This document shows positions 63,018-64,000 of a DNA stretch of 64,000 bases, piece after piece. Position 1 is the stretch's first letter. Every line of letters begins with the position of its first letter. The notes below the pieces were generated by a model. That model did no database searches and was not told where the DNA came from. It was given only the letters and a program-made list of their open reading frames with translations. Source of the stretch: Thermus sediminis (GTDB taxonomy: Bacteria > Deinococcota > Deinococci > Deinococcales > Thermaceae); the NCBI RefSeq assembly GCF_003426945.1, contig NZ_QURO01000004.1:372001-436000 (forward strand). The letters run 5' to 3'. A program made the translations under genes and the position numbers.

Positions 63018-64000
63018 GGGCGTCCGCTACAGCCGCTACGAGGGAGGCCTGGAGGACCTCTCCCCCGAGGAGATCCTCTCCCTCCTGGAGGACTTCCTCC
63101 TGGACTCGGGGTTTAGCGACCCCTTTCAGCGCTATGATCCCGACCCGAACCGCGCCCCTACCCTGGAGGATCTCTACGATGCCCTCCTCCAGGCCCTCCT
63201 CAAGAACGAGCTGGTCCCCGAGGACTGGCTGAGGGAGGCCCGCTTCGCCGACCGCAAGGAGGAAACGAGGCTGTACCAGGCCATCCAGGGGATGATGCGG
63301 AAGCTGGAGGAGGCGGGCTACCTCCGCGTTCCTGGCCAAGACCCCACGGAGCCCGCCCAGAAGGGGTATAGGGGGGAGGCCCAAGAGGTGCGCCTGGAAC
63401 TTACGGAAAAGGCCTCGGACTTCCTCGGCCTAAAGAGCCTGCGGGAGCTTCTAGGGGCCCTGGGCCGCAACCCCCCAGGCCTCCACCCCACCCCTCACCA
63501 CGCCCCCGGGGTGGAGAAGACCGGGGAGGTCAAGCCCTGGGAATGGGGGGAACCCTTGGAGCTGAACGTCCCCGAAACCTTGAAAAAGGCAGCGGCCAAG
63601 GGCCTGGAGAACCTGGACCAGGGGGATTTGGTCATCGACCTCGCCGAGTACACCGCCAGCATGAGCACTGCGGTCCTGCTGGACTGCTCCCACTCCATGA
63701 TCCTCTATGGGGAGGACCGCTTCACCCCCGCCAAGCGGGTGGCCCTGGCCCTGGCCCACCTCATCCGCACCCAGTTCCCCGGGGACCGGGTGCGCTTCAT
63801 CCTCTTCCACGACAAGGCGGAGGAGATCCCCCTCTCCAAGCTCCCCCTGGCCCAGGTGGGCCCCTACCACACCAACACCAAGGCGGGGCTGGAGTTGGCC
63901 CGCAGCCTCCTCAGGAAGATGGGGGGGGAGATGAAGCAGATCATCCTCATCACCGACGGCAAACCCTCGGCCCTCACCCTCAAAAGCGGGGAGGTCTACA
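63007..64000 (+). CDS. VWA-domain protein, partial at window end
   Basis: The ATG at 63007 overlaps the AAA gene. The visible 331 residues have a helical N-terminal region ([20 protein letters not shown]) and then a von Willebrand A domain with the MIDAS motif [16 protein letters not shown] (DxSxS) and [20 protein letters not shown]. It is the likely co-chaperone of the AAA protein, as in CoxD/E, NorQ/D and GvpN-type pairs. The C-terminus lies outside the window. Confidence 0.9.
   Translation, partial: MGTKGVRYSRYEGGLEDLSPEEILSLLEDFLLDSGFSDPFQRYDPDPNRAPTLEDLYDALLQALLKNELVPEDWLREARFADRKEETRLYQAIQGMMRKLEEAGYLRVPGQDPTEPAQKGYRGEAQEVRLELTEKASDFLGLKSLRELLGALGRNPPGLHPTPHHAPGVEKTGEVKPWEWGEPLELNVPETLKKAAAKGLENLDQGDLVIDLAEYTASMSTAVLLDCSHSMILYGEDRFTPAKRVALALAHLIRTQFPGDRVRFILFHDKAEEIPLSKLPLAQVGPYHTNTKAGLELARSLLRKMGGEMKQIILITDGKPSALTLKSGEVY

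Overview
The window looks like chromosomal DNA of a Thermus species. GC content is very high, third codon positions are almost all G or C, GTG starts are common, and many start codons lie 6 to 8 nt after a TANNNT box with no room for a leader. The products of rplS, smpB, mgtE, ffh, metH and the clp and hsl genes read like Thermus orthologues. It does not look like T. thermophilus itself, because the proteins differ at many positions from the T. thermophilus sequences I can recall.

Layout. 1-3945 (minus): a molybdenum hydroxylase operon of the form II CODH type (coxG-S-L-M, coxM cut by the window edge). 3996-9108: an accessory patch with a frameshifted IS4-type element, a heme-type ABC transporter whose binding protein has lost its N-terminus, fused remnants of a DDE transposase and TnpB, and an IS630 element with an A7 frameshift site. 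9120-11780: an unusual XRE-cupin-methyltransferase protein with the amino acid exporter azlCD. 11790-14624: an orphan cas2-cas1 pair bracketed by IS256-type DNA, with cas1 lacking its N-terminus. 14775-17333: bioY with a BirA-like box, then a LacI regulator beside a truncated sugar-binding protein gene. 17470-23141: smpB, amidase, GerMN protein, membrane zinc protease, rhodanese, serine dehydratase and a lone response regulator. 23181-26727 (minus): the conserved ffh-rpsP-khpA-rimM-trmD-rplS operon. 26925-33652: mgtE, a pyrophosphatase-like protein, queA, a NYN protein, a frameshifted ppc and ymdB. 33765-38309: an ASCH pseudogene, recO, greA and a folate (pABA) cluster with a broken pabB/pabA junction. 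38333-47350: uma2, metH, pncB, clpX-clpP-tig and two tRNAs. 47378-55247: a rhodanese, carB-darA and a four-gene acyl-CoA cluster. 55385-57690: an eroded island in the 3' end of tRNA-Arg, reduced to att sites, an IS256 copy and a headless integrase. 57724-64000: two more tRNAs, tatA, a TPR lipid- or secretion-targeted protein, hslVU and an AAA/VWA pair cut by the window end.

Three things stand out. First, three copies of a 100-104 bp element with terminal inverted repeats TARGTRCCC sit in spacers so that flanking genes take their stop codons from the element ends; two copies fill a convergent spacer from stop codon to stop codon. Second, three IS copies each sit at the broken end of a gene (hmuT, cas1, integrase) with no visible target duplication, which suggests IS-adjacent deletions. 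Third, ppc and pabB/pabA are each broken by one base at a six-base G or C run, which could be assembly error, recent decay or slippage.
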